From contig NZ_CP188257.1 of NCBI RefSeq assembly GCF_049994355.1, positions 2,790,001 through 2,854,000 of the forward strand: 64,000 nt of DNA, read 5' to 3'. The stretch's first letter is position 1; each line of letters opens with the position of its first letter. This DNA is from Angustibacter sp049994355 (GTDB taxonomy: Bacteria > Actinomycetota > Actinomycetes > Actinomycetales > Angustibacteraceae). The notes below the pieces were generated by a model. That model saw only the letters and a list, made by a program, of their open reading frames with translations, was not told the DNA's origin and did no database searches. A program made the position numbers and the translations under genes. This document shows positions 1 to 7,872 of the stretch, one piece after another.

Positions 1-682
1 CCCCGTCGACCAGGTCCAGCAGCCCGTGCGCGACCGGCGAGCGTGCAGCGGCCAGTTCGCGCGCCTCGCGGACCAGCGCGTTGCCGCTGGCGTACTGCTC
101 CCAGCAGCCTCGGTTGCCGCACTCGCAGCGGTGCCCGCCCGGGACCACCTGCATGTGGCCGAACTCGCCCGCCACCCCGAACCGGCCGCGGTACATCTGA
201 CCGTCGACCAGTACGGCTCCGCCGATACCGGTGCCCAGGTTGATGCACACGATCGTCGACTCGCCCTGGCCGGCGCCGAACCGCGCCTCCGCCCAGAGCG
301 CGGCGTTGGCGTCGTTCTCGACCACGACGGGCAGCCCGGTGCGTCGGCGCATGGCGCTGCGCAGCGGTTCGTGCCGCCAGGACAGGTGCGGCGCGAACAG
401 CACCGAGGAGCCGGTGTCGTCGACGAACCCGGCTGCGCCGATCCCGATGGCCATCGCCTCGCGGTGGTCCCAGTCGTCTCGGAGCTCGGCGATCACCTCG
501 GCGATGATGTCCTCGACCACCTGCGGGCTCTGGCTGCGGTGCGGGGTCTCGCGTCGCGCACGGCGCAGCACCTGGCCGTCGACGTCGACCAGGCCGCCGG
601 CCACCTTGGTGCCACCGATGTCGATGCCGATCGCAGGCCGGGACCAGATCTGTCGGGTCCCCTGCGACCGGCGCTCGGTCAT
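1..682 (-). CDS. ROK-family sugar kinase (glucokinase-like), C-terminus beyond window
   Basis: Partial: 227 codons from an ATG at 682; the 3' end lies outside the window. ROK kinases phosphorylate a hexose with ATP in the cytosol. Visible are the phosphate-binding DIGGTK (residues 21-26), the sugar-binding END of ENDANAALW, GTGIGG, GEFGH and the zinc cluster CECGNRGCW. The ATG overlaps the stop of the upstream ROK gene as ATGA, so the two are probably translationally coupled. It is clearly paralogous to that neighbour, having the same motifs with an N-terminal extension of about 13 residues. The substrate cannot be read from sequence; glucose is the family default. Confidence 0.85.
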   Translation of the reverse strand, partial: MTERRSQGTRQIWSRPAIGIDIGGTKVAGGLVDVDGQVLRRARRETPHRSQSPQVVEDIIAEVIAELRDDWDHREAMAIGIGAAGFVDDTGSSVLFAPHLSWRHEPLRSAMRRRTGLPVVVENDANAALWAEARFGAGQGESTIVCINLGTGIGGAVLVDGQMYRGRFGVAGEFGHMQVVPGGHRCECGNRGCWEQYASGNALVREARELAAARSPVAHGLLDLVDG

Positions 683-1626
683 CCCGCCGCCCTGGCCAGG
701 TCGGCGGCACCGATCACGCCCGCTCCGGTGCCCAGTGCGGCCGGCACGATGCCGATCTCCGGCCGGTGCGCCCGCCCAGTCAGCTGGCGGGCGAGCGCGG
801 CCCGGGCCGGCCCGATCACCAGGTCGCCGGCCTCCACCACCCCGCCGCCGACGACGAACAGTGCCGGGTCCAGGACCGCAGCGATCTGCGCCATGCCCTC
901 CCCCAGCCAGTGGCCGAGGTCGGCCAGCAGGTCCAGGGCCGCGGCATCACCCTCACCGGCGGCCTGGGTGATCATGCCGCCGCGCAGCTTCTCCGGGTCG
1001 CCGCCGCACAGCTCGGAAAGGCGCGCGCCGAACGGGCTGCCCGTCGCGACGAGCTCGCGTCCCTCGCGCTGCAGCGCATTGCCGCTGGCGTACTGCTCCC
1101 AGCAGCCGCGGTTGCCACAGCCGCACCGGATGCCGTCCGGCACCATCCGGACGTGGCCTAGCTCGCCGCCCACCCCGACGTGACCGCGCAGCACCCGACC
1201 ATCCATCACGATGCCTCCGCCGAGCCCGGTACCGACCGTGACCAAGACTGCGTCCTCCACCTCGCGGGCCGCGCCGAACCTGAACTCCCCCCAGGCGGCC
1301 GCGTTCGCGTCGTTCTCGATCACCACCGGCAGCCCGATCCGCTTGGTGAGATCTGCCTTGAGCGGCTCGTCGCGCCAGGCCAGGTTCGGTGCGAACAGCA
1401 CCACGCCCGAAGCCGCGTCGACGAAGCCGGCCGCGGCCACACCGACGGCGATCACCTCGTGCTCCGAGCGCAGCTCCGCGACCGCGTCGGCCACCTCGGC
1501 CTGGATCGCGCCGACGTCCGACGCCGACGTATTGCGCCGGGTCTTGGCGATCATCGTGCCGTCCTCGTCAACCACCCCAGCGGCGATCTTCGTGCCGCCG
1601 ATGTCGACGCCGATCGTCAGACCCAT
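679..1626 (-). CDS. glkA: ROK-family glucokinase
   Basis: 315 aa, the usual length for an actinobacterial ROK glucokinase. Shows DIGGTK (8-13), END (104-106, sugar binding and catalytic Asp), GTGLGGG (132-138), GGELGH (153-158, zinc His) and CGCGNRGCW with Cys168, 170 and 175. The ATG at 1626 is preceded by AGGAGG at good spacing; the frame is open further upstream but encodes only an Arg-rich low-complexity tail. It probably phosphorylates glucose to glucose-6-phosphate and may contribute to carbon catabolite control as GlkA does in Streptomyces (family knowledge). Its stop overlaps the ATG of a second ROK kinase, giving a tandem kinase pair. Confidence 0.85.
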   Translation of the reverse strand: MGLTIGVDIGGTKIAAGVVDEDGTMIAKTRRNTSASDVGAIQAEVADAVAELRSEHEVIAVGVAAAGFVDAASGVVLFAPNLAWRDEPLKADLTKRIGLPVVIENDANAAAWGEFRFGAAREVEDAVLVTVGTGLGGGIVMDGRVLRGHVGVGGELGHVRMVPDGIRCGCGNRGCWEQYASGNALQREGRELVATGSPFGARLSELCGGDPEKLRGGMITQAAGEGDAAALDLLADLGHWLGEGMAQIAAVLDPALFVVGGGVVEAGDLVIGPARAALARQLTGRAHRPEIGIVPAALGTGAGVIGAADLARAAG

Positions 1627-1627
1627 C

Positions 1628-2032
1628 TCAGTGCCCTCCTGGCTCGTCGGCCGGTTCGTCGTCCGGCTCGACCGGGATGGAGACAGTACGCACACCCGCA
1701 CCCTGCTGCGCAGCGGGGTCGGGTGTCGCCGTCTCGGCCTCATCCGGCCTGGAGAGCTCACGCAGCAGGCCCACCACCGACTCCGCCGTCACCAGCAGAT
1801 GGTGCATCAGCTCGGGGCGGCGCGACTGCGCGGTGGACATCAGGCGGCACAAGGGGCAGTACCGACAGCTGGACGACGGCTCGTGGGCCGCGGTTGTGGC
1901 CTCACGGTTCGGGTCGGGGTCACGCTCGGGCTCGCGCTCGCGCCACCAGCCCTGCAGCGCGTCGACCAGCCGCGCCGCCTCGTCGGCTGCACTGCCGACC
2001 TGTTCGCGGTCCCCCGCGCCGGGGGCAGTCAC
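1628..2032 (-). CDS. Conserved small cysteine-rich protein, function unknown
   Basis: 134 aa from a GTG that overlaps the ArsA-like stop as GTGA, so it is coupled to that gene. No function recognised. The N-terminal third is helical and acidic, followed by a CxxCxxC cluster (Cys56, 59, 62, CRYCPLC) that could bind metal, a second helix and an acidic tail. The real-gene call rests on tight coupling at both ends (the ROK kinase starts 2 bp after its stop) and on a protein-like composition. A link to the sugar kinase or to the ArsA module is only suggested by position. Confidence 0.7.
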   Translation of the reverse strand: MTAPGAGDREQVGSAADEAARLVDALQGWWREREPERDPDPNREATTAAHEPSSSCRYCPLCRLMSTAQSRRPELMHHLLVTAESVVGLLRELSRPDEAETATPDPAAQQGAGVRTVSIPVEPDDEPADEPGGH

Positions 2033-3246
2033 GGGCTCGGCCAGAGCGCGGGGTCCGGCTCGAACCGGACGTGCAGGGCGCCGTCGCGCAGCCTGGCCCC
2101 GGCCACTGTGCAGCGGCGCAGCGCGGACGGCAGCGAGATCACCCGGCGGTTCCCGTCCACGGCGACCAGCAGGTCGTCCTCGCGACGGGCCAGGTCGACG
2201 TCGCGGGCCTGCACGTTCGGCAGGTCGAGCACCAGCTCGAAGTCGCGCCCGTGACGTTCGACCCGCACCGGGTTCGGGCGGGTGGGCCCGCTGAGCAGCT
2301 CGACGAGGCCGTCCCCCACGCCGTCCGCGCCCTGGTCAGCCAGCAGGCGCTCGCCGAGCCTGGCCAGGGCGTGCGGTCCGACCGGTTCGGCTTCCAGGTA
2401 TGGCGCCCGGCGAACCGTGACCGGGGCGAAGGCCTCGTCCGCCCGCTCCAGCACGGCGCTCTGCGCCTGCACCCAGCCGAGCTGCCAGTCCGACGCGGAC
2501 TGCGCCGGGATCACCCGGTTGGCGACCACGCCGTCCACGACGAAACCCTGCAGCGACAGCGCGGTCAGGGTGCGTCGGGCCTCGGCGAGGACCACGGCCT
2601 CAGGCGTGAGGACCAGACGGACGGACGCCGAGCTGGACCGCAGCATCTCCAGGGCGCCGGACAGCTGGCTGCGCAGCTGGAGCAGTGCCGGCCCGACCTC
2701 GCGGCCCGGGATGGGTAACGAGGCGGCCCGCCCGACGACTGGCACCAGTGCCCGGGCGATCGCGCGCTGCGAGGGCAGCACCCGGTCGACGAGCCGGGTC
2801 AGCGCGTCGGGCACGGCCAGCCAGCGCAGCGTCTCGGCGGTCGGTGCGCAGTCCACGACGACGAGGTCCCACGGGCCGCTCTCGACCTGCTCGCGCACCG
2901 CCAGCAGGGTGAGCACGTCGTCAGCGCCGGGCAGTACGGTCAGCTCGGCCGCGTCCATCGGCTGCACATCCAGCGCGGCCAGCACATCCAGCAGATAACC
3001 CTGAACCGCGCCCCAGGTCTGCTGCAGGCGGCGGCCGGCGTCCACCTGCTGGGCGAACAGCCCCGGCTCGATCTCCTGCAGCTCGTCGGGCTCGAGGCTG
3101 CGGCCGAGCGCGTCACCTAACGAGTGCGCGGCGTCGGTGGACAGCACCAGCGTCTTGACGCCGTGGCGCGCCGCGTGCACGGCTGTGGCGGCGGCCACGG
3201 TCGTCTTGCCGACCCCGCCCTTGCCTGTGAAGAGGACGACCCGCAA
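2029..3246 (-). CDS. ArsA/GET3-family ATPase with C-terminal HSP20-like domain
   Basis: 405 aa from TTG at 3246, placing the deviant Walker A GKGGVGKTT at residues 8-16 as usual for the family; GAGGG lies about 10 nt upstream. The STDAAHS switch and DCAPTAETLR loop are visible. The last 75 or so residues (from VRVERHGRDF to the end) look like the HSP20-like domain found at the C-terminus of bacterial ArsA homologues. Eukaryotic relatives target tail-anchored proteins, while arsenite ArsA energises ArsB. No arsB is nearby, so a membrane-protein or lipid-cargo role with the flanking SRPBCC and zinc-ribbon membrane proteins is more likely (inference). The frame upstream of TTG is shadow of the SRPBCC gene. 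Confidence 0.85.
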   Translation of the reverse strand: MRVVLFTGKGGVGKTTVAAATAVHAARHGVKTLVLSTDAAHSLGDALGRSLEPDELQEIEPGLFAQQVDAGRRLQQTWGAVQGYLLDVLAALDVQPMDAAELTVLPGADDVLTLLAVREQVESGPWDLVVVDCAPTAETLRWLAVPDALTRLVDRVLPSQRAIARALVPVVGRAASLPIPGREVGPALLQLRSQLSGALEMLRSSSASVRLVLTPEAVVLAEARRTLTALSLQGFVVDGVVANRVIPAQSASDWQLGWVQAQSAVLERADEAFAPVTVRRAPYLEAEPVGPHALARLGERLLADQGADGVGDGLVELLSGPTRPNPVRVERHGRDFELVLDLPNVQARDVDLARREDDLLVAVDGNRRVISLPSALRRCTVAGARLRDGALHVRFEPDPALWPSP

Positions 3247-3251
3247 CGGCG

Positions 3252-3701
3252 TCAGCCCTCGGCCCGCTTCTTCAGCTCTTGCAGCGCCGTGGAGATGATG
3301 CTCTTCTCCGCCTTGCGCTTGAGCATCCCGAGCATCGGGATCCGCACATCGACCAGCAGCTCGTAGGTCACCGTGGTCGGGCCCTGCTTCGGGCCCTCGA
3401 GGACATAGCTGCCGTCCAGTGCCTTGAGCACGGACTCGGCCTCGACGAGCTCCCAGCTGACCGCGCCGGTCCCGGACTTGGTCACGTCCCAGGTGTAGGC
3501 GAGCGTGTAGGTGTCCTTGATCACGCCTGCGTCCAGGACGAACCGCACCTGGTCGGGGTGTCCGCCGGCACCGGTCGCGACGACGTCCGCCTGCTTCACG
3601 GCACCGGTCCACTCGGGGTAGGCCGCGAAATCGGCGATCACGGCGAGCACCTGCGCCGGGCTGGCCTGGACGACGACGTTGGACTCCGTGCGGTCAGCCA
3701 T
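3252..3701 (-). CDS. SRPBCC (START/Bet v1-like) family protein
   Basis: 149 aa, a full single SRPBCC domain: the N-terminal strand ESNVVVQASPAQVLAVIADF, the helix-grip core and a long C-terminal helix (LKRKAEKSIISTALQELKKRAEG). Such proteins bind hydrophobic ligands such as quinones, polyketides or lipids in a central cavity; the ligand cannot be predicted. Its stop lies 5 bp before the TTG of the ArsA-like gene, so the two are co-transcribed. It is one of two SRPBCC genes in this minus-strand block, next to an acyl-CoA ligase, suggesting lipid or quinone handling (inference). Confidence 0.85.
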   Translation of the reverse strand: MADRTESNVVVQASPAQVLAVIADFAAYPEWTGAVKQADVVATGAGGHPDQVRFVLDAGVIKDTYTLAYTWDVTKSGTGAVSWELVEAESVLKALDGSYVLEGPKQGPTTVTYELLVDVRIPMLGMLKRKAEKSIISTALQELKKRAEG

Positions 3702-3797
3702 GCAGGTGCCTTCCGTTGGCTGGACGCGGGCATCCGGCGTGCACCGAAGCTGCCCGTCGGGACGAAGCGAAGGCTACCCGCCACGGCGGCTGCTGCG

Positions 3798-4187
3798 TCA
3801 GACCAGCATGCCCAGGAGAGTGAGAGCGAGCAGGACGACCACGCCGGCGACCAGCACGGCGCCGATCGCGACGAGCGCCTTCCCGGACGAGGACGTGGGC
3901 AACATGCCCTGCCAGCTGGGCACCTCGCGGTCCTGACGGGCCAGCTTGGCCACCAGCTCGTCCGCGAGCCTTTCCGCCTCCGCCGGGTCCAGCGCGGCCG
4001 CACCGGTCCCGGCGCTCGCCTGCGAGGCCGCCGAGGCGGCGTCGGAGGGCACGGGCTGCGACTGCGCCAGCGGTTCGGGCTCCGGCTGGGCACGCAGGTC
4101 CGCGTAGCACTGCAGGCACCACGGCACGTCGTTGCGCACCGTGGCCCCGCACGAGGGACAGGTCTCGGGTCTGGCGGTATCGGTCAT
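3798..4187 (-). CDS. Zinc-ribbon membrane protein, function unknown
   Basis: 129 aa from ATG at 4187; an in-frame ATG at 4202 would add five residues and overlap the upstream gene. An N-terminal zinc ribbon, CPSC (10-13) paired with CLQC (24-27), is followed by an Ala/Pro-rich linker, a short helix (ERLADELVAKLARQ) and a single C-terminal transmembrane helix of about 25 residues ending the protein. This makes a tail-anchored topology with a cytosolic zinc ribbon. It sits between two SRPBCC genes upstream of the ArsA-like ATPase; a tail-anchored protein beside an ArsA/GET3 homologue is suggestive but unproven. Confidence 0.75.
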   Translation of the reverse strand: MTDTARPETCPSCGATVRNDVPWCLQCYADLRAQPEPEPLAQSQPVPSDAASAASQASAGTGAAALDPAEAERLADELVAKLARQDREVPSWQGMLPTSSSGKALVAIGAVLVAGVVVLLALTLLGMLV

Positions 4188-4191
4188 GGTC

Positions 4192-4638
4192 TCAGCGCTC
4201 ATCTGCTCGTTCGTCGGTACGGGTGGGCGGTGCCTTGAGGTCCGCTGGGTCGCCCGGACGACGTCCGGCCTCGAGGGCGTCCTTGAGCCGATGCACGGCA
4301 CGTTTCCACTGCTGGGCGCGGTGGCGCCGCTCGCGATCGGCGGCCGACGTCGCCCGACCGGCCAGCGGCGCGGGCAGGTCGGCACGCAGGTAGTAGTGCA
4401 CCAGGACGCCGTCCCGCCACGGCTCGAGCCAGATCTCGCTGGTGCCGTCCAGCGCTCCGCGCACCCGCCATTGACGGCCCTTGACCCCACGGTCCCGGGT
4501 GGTGGCCAGCTGCAGATCCGGCCACCAGCGGGTCCAGCTGGCCGGGTCGGCCACCTGCGCGGCGACCGCCTGCGGCGCGGTGCAGACGAAGGTGTCGTCG
4601 ACGAGATCGATCGCGGGCACGGGACAAGCATGCTGCAT
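4192..4638 (-). CDS. SRPBCC-family (polyketide cyclase/dehydrase-like) protein
   Basis: 148 aa from ATG at 4638; a GTG a few codons later (VPAIDLVDDTF) is an equally good start and no strong Shine-Dalgarno sequence decides. The fold signature is DTFVCTAPQAVAAQVADPASWTRWW near the N-terminus, then strand-rich middle (WRVRGALDGTSEIWLEPWRDGVLVHYYLRAD) and a basic C-terminal helix. The ligand is unknown. It is the first gene of the minus-strand block, divergent from the acyl-CoA ligase gene 118 bp away, which suggests shared promoter space and a lipid-related role. Confidence 0.75.
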   Translation of the reverse strand: MQHACPVPAIDLVDDTFVCTAPQAVAAQVADPASWTRWWPDLQLATTRDRGVKGRQWRVRGALDGTSEIWLEPWRDGVLVHYYLRADLPAPLAGRATSAADRERRHRAQQWKRAVHRLKDALEAGRRPGDPADLKAPPTRTDERADER

Positions 4639-4756
4639 GGGGGGCTGGTGGTGGTGGCCGCGGACCCCTGCTGGAACAATCAGCCGAAAGCCTGCGCGCA
4701 CCCCGACCCTACTGGCCGGTAGGGTTCCGACTCACTCTGATGCAAGGAGGCGTCCC

Positions 4757-6544
4757 GTGGTCGAGTTCTCCGTGCCCGCTCTCGTCGCCGAGGCGACGAC
4801 GGGCAACGCCAGCTCGATCGTCGGTCGACATGCGGCGCAGGACCCCCAGCTCGTGCTGTTCAGCCGCCGCGTCGACGCGCGGTGGCAGGACGTCACCGCC
4901 GCCGAGTTCTCCGCACAGGTCGACGAGCTGGCCCGTGGTCTGCTGGCCGCCGGGATCGCGGCCGGTGACCGGGTGGCGCTGATGAGCCGCACCCGGTACG
5001 AGTGGACGCTGGTGGACTACGCCATCTGGTCGGTGGGTGCGGTGACCGTCCCGGTCTACGAGACGTCGTCCGCCGAGCAGGTCGCCTGGATCCTGTCCGA
5101 CTCCGGCGCCGTCGCGGCCGTGGTCGAGACCGCCGGTCATGCTCGCACCGTCGGCTCCGTCCGCGGTGACCTGCCCGCGCTGGCGGACGTCTGGCAGATC
5201 GACGCCGGCGGCCTGGACGACCTCATGGTTGCCGGAGCGGACGTCGACGCGGCCGACGTGGTGAGCCGGCGGGACGCCAGCACACCGTCCGACCTCGCGA
5301 CCTTGATCTACACCTCGGGGACGACAGGTCGACCCAAGGGCTGCGAGCTGACCCACCTGAACTTCATGGCGCTGTGCGACAACACGGTCGCCCGGCTGTC
5401 CGAGGTGGTCAGCTCCGAAGGCGCCTCGACGCTGCTCTTCCTGCCGCTCGCGCACGTGTTCGCGCGCTTCATCCAGGTGCTGACCATCACGGCCGGCGCC
5501 CGGTTGGGGCACAGCGCAGACATCAAGACCCTGCTGCCGGACCTCGCGGAGTTCCAACCGACGTTCGTGCTGTCGGTCCCCCGGGTGTTCGAGAAGATCT
5601 ACAACTCCGCCGAGGCAGGTGCCGAGGCGGACGGCAAGGGCAAGATCTTCGCCGCGGCTGCCACGACGTCCATCGCGTGGAGCAAGGCGCAGGACACCGG
5701 CGGCGGCGGGCTGGCGCTGCGCGCCAAGCACGCGGTCTTCGACAAGCTCGTCTACACCAAGCTGCGCAGCGCCATGGGCGGCAAAGTGCAGTACGCGGTG
5801 TCCGGCGGTGCGCCGCTCGGCGAGCGCCTGGGCCACTTCTTCCACGGAGCCGGCATCACCGTCCTGGAGGGCTACGGCCTGACCGAGACCACTGCACCGA
5901 GCACGGTGAACACTCCGGACCACCTCAGGATCGGCTCGGTCGGCCAGCCGTTGCCGGGAATCTCGATCCGGATCGCCGACGACGGCGAGGTGCTGATCAA
6001 GGGGCCGCACATCATGCGCGGCTACTGGAACAACCCGCAGGCGACCGCCGAGGCGATGCAGGACGGTTGGTTCCGGACCGGTGACCTGGGCGCGCTGAGC
6101 GGGGACGGCACCCTGGCGATCACCGGCCGCAAGAAGGAGATCCTGGTCACCGCAGGCGGCAAGAACGTCGCTCCTGCAGTGCTGGAGGACCGCATCCGGG
6201 CGCACCCGCTGGTCTCGCAGTGCATCGTCGTCGGGGACCAGAAGCCGTTCATCGCCGCGCTGATCACCCTGGACCCAGAGATGCTGCCGACCTGGCTGTC
6301 CAACAACGGGTTGAGCCCGGTGGACGTCGAGGCGGCCGCTGGGTTGCAGGAGGTCCAGGACGAGATCCAACGGGCGGTCGACACCGCCAACAACGCGGTC
6401 AGCAAGGCCGAGTCGATCCGCAAGTTCCGGATCCTGCCGGTGGACTTCACCGAGGAGGCCGGCTACATCACCCCGTCGCTGAAGCTCAAGCGCAGCGTGG
6501 TGATGAAGGACTTCGCCGACCAGGTGGAGGAGCTGTACCGCTGA
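4757..6544 (+). CDS. fadD: Long-chain acyl-CoA ligase (AMP-binding, FadD-type)
   Basis: 595 aa from GTG at 4757, with AAGGAGG about 7 nt upstream. It activates long-chain fatty acids with ATP and CoA through an acyl-adenylate. Motifs: P-loop YTSGTTGRPKG (185-195), EGYGLTETT, RTGDLG and the hinge/lid GRKKEILVTAGGKNVAP. Length and the truncated-lid style match the bacterial FadD15/ACSL-like subfamily. The following membrane glycosyltransferase-like gene begins at or just past its stop. It is divergent from the SRPBCC gene and part of a lipid-flavoured neighbourhood. Confidence 0.93.
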   Translation: MVEFSVPALVAEATTGNASSIVGRHAAQDPQLVLFSRRVDARWQDVTAAEFSAQVDELARGLLAAGIAAGDRVALMSRTRYEWTLVDYAIWSVGAVTVPVYETSSAEQVAWILSDSGAVAAVVETAGHARTVGSVRGDLPALADVWQIDAGGLDDLMVAGADVDAADVVSRRDASTPSDLATLIYTSGTTGRPKGCELTHLNFMALCDNTVARLSEVVSSEGASTLLFLPLAHVFARFIQVLTITAGARLGHSADIKTLLPDLAEFQPTFVLSVPRVFEKIYNSAEAGAEADGKGKIFAAAATTSIAWSKAQDTGGGGLALRAKHAVFDKLVYTKLRSAMGGKVQYAVSGGAPLGERLGHFFHGAGITVLEGYGLTETTAPSTVNTPDHLRIGSVGQPLPGISIRIADDGEVLIKGPHIMRGYWNNPQATAEAMQDGWFRTGDLGALSGDGTLAITGRKKEILVTAGGKNVAPAVLEDRIRAHPLVSQCIVVGDQKPFIAALITLDPEMLPTWLSNNGLSPVDVEAAAGLQEVQDEIQRAVDTANNAVSKAESIRKFRILPVDFTEEAGYITPSLKLKRSVVMKDFADQVEELYR

Positions 6545-7872
6545 ACGCCGTCCCCGCCGCCGCGTGCCTGGCGGTCGTCTGGCTCGGGTACTTCACGGCG
6601 CTGCAGTGGAGCGTCGTGCGCTACCGGTTCGCCATCGTGCTGGTGCTGACCAGCGCTGCGGTGCTGTTGGTCACGGCGCTGCTGCGGCGCTGGCGGCTGA
6701 CCTCGATGCCGCTTCCCGTACTGGCCGGCACCGTCCTGGTGAGCGGACTCGTCGCCGAGGCCGTGCCGTTCTTCAGCCACGCCGACGCGGGCGACCGCCG
6801 GCTGCTCGCGCACGTCGTCGCGGCGACGTGCCTGCTCGCGGCGGCCATGCTGCTGGTGCCCGGACCGCGCGGCCGGACGCTCAGCGCCGGGGTGGCAACG
6901 GTCGGCGTGGTGGCCTGGACAGCCACCGCGATCGCACTCGTTCCCGCACCACGGATCGATGTGTGGGTGACGTTGCAACAGGCCGCCGACGGGCTGGCGA
7001 ACGGCCGGAACATGTACACGATGACCTGGCACGGCTCCCCCGGAATCCAGGACGCCTTCACCTACCTGCCGTGGACGGCCGTCCTGCTCGCCCCGGGCCG
7101 TTGGCTGTTCGGCGACGTCAGGTGGGCGCTGCTGGCCGCGATGCTGGTCGGCTTGGGCTGCCTGGTCGCGCTCGGTCGCCGTCGCGACCGGACGGGTCGG
7201 ACGTCGTCCCTGGCCTTGGCCGCGGCGACGATGCTCGCGCTGGCGCCTGGGTCGGTGACCCAGGCCGAGCAGGCGTGGACGGAGCCGCTGCTGTTCGCAC
7301 TGATCGCGGCCTGGGCGCTGCTGGTGCACCGTGGCCATGCCTGGTGGGCGGTGCTGCCGCTGGCCCTGGGGTGCGCGAGCAAGCAGCATCTGGTGCTGCT
7401 GCTGCCGGTCCTGGCCTGCTGGTCGCTGTTCGGCTGGCGGCGCAGCCTGGCCACCGCGGCGGCGGCCGGCGGGCTGGTGCTGCCGTGGTTCCTCGCCTCG
7501 CCGCAGGACTTCTGGCACGACACCGTGTCGCTGCTCGTCTCGTTCCACCCGATCAAGTTCGCGAACACCTGGTTCATCGCCGCGCAGACCGAGCTCGGCC
7601 GCACTCCGCCCTTCTGGCTGACCGGCCTGGTCGTGCTGGGCGTGCTGGCGCTGGCCTGCGTCGTCGTCCGCCGCCGGCAACCGGACCTCGGCGAGCTGCT
7701 CGGCTGGGTCGCCTTGGTGCTGCTCGTCGCCAACCTGGTCAACAAGCAGGCGTTCTACAACCAGTTCTGGTTGGTGGGTTCCCTGGTCGCGCTGGCGATC
7801 GCCGCGTCGCCGGCCGCTGAGTCGCCGGCCGCTGAGTCGCCACCTGCTCAGGCCAGCTCACGCGAGACCTGA
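6541..7872 (+). CDS. Polytopic membrane protein, GT87-like glycosyltransferase
   Basis: About 443 aa. I take CTG at 6541 as start because it overlaps the fadD stop and has GGAGG 8-10 nt upstream; a later GTG is possible. The protein is almost all transmembrane helix, about ten to eleven segments. The periplasmic-type loop after the fifth or so helix carries NGRNMYTMTWHG followed by FTYLPW, like the D-x-Y and substrate motifs of polyprenyl-phosphate-mannose-dependent GT-C enzymes (GT87/PimE-like, assigned from overall shape). The next gene, on the opposite strand, is a PimB-like mannosyltransferase, which fits glycolipid assembly. The tail contains a 15-bp tandem repeat and overlaps the 3' end of that gene by 25 bp. 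Confidence 0.7.
   Translation: MNAVPAAACLAVVWLGYFTALQWSVVRYRFAIVLVLTSAAVLLVTALLRRWRLTSMPLPVLAGTVLVSGLVAEAVPFFSHADAGDRRLLAHVVAATCLLAAAMLLVPGPRGRTLSAGVATVGVVAWTATAIALVPAPRIDVWVTLQQAADGLANGRNMYTMTWHGSPGIQDAFTYLPWTAVLLAPGRWLFGDVRWALLAAMLVGLGCLVALGRRRDRTGRTSSLALAAATMLALAPGSVTQAEQAWTEPLLFALIAAWALLVHRGHAWWAVLPLALGCASKQHLVLLLPVLACWSLFGWRRSLATAAAAGGLVLPWFLASPQDFWHDTVSLLVSFHPIKFANTWFIAAQTELGRTPPFWLTGLVVLGVLALACVVVRRRQPDLGELLGWVALVLLVANLVNKQAFYNQFWLVGSLVALAIAASPAAESPAAESPPAQASSRET
7806..7850 (+). repeat. 15-bp tandem repeat at gene end
   Basis: Two exact copies of GTCGCCGGCCGCTGA (7806-7820, 7821-7835) and a degenerate third (7836-7850). In the plus frame they encode SPAAE-SPAAE-SPPAQ at the cytosolic C-terminus of the membrane glycosyltransferase-like protein. 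Probably slippage-prone; copy number may differ between strains. Confidence 0.8.
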
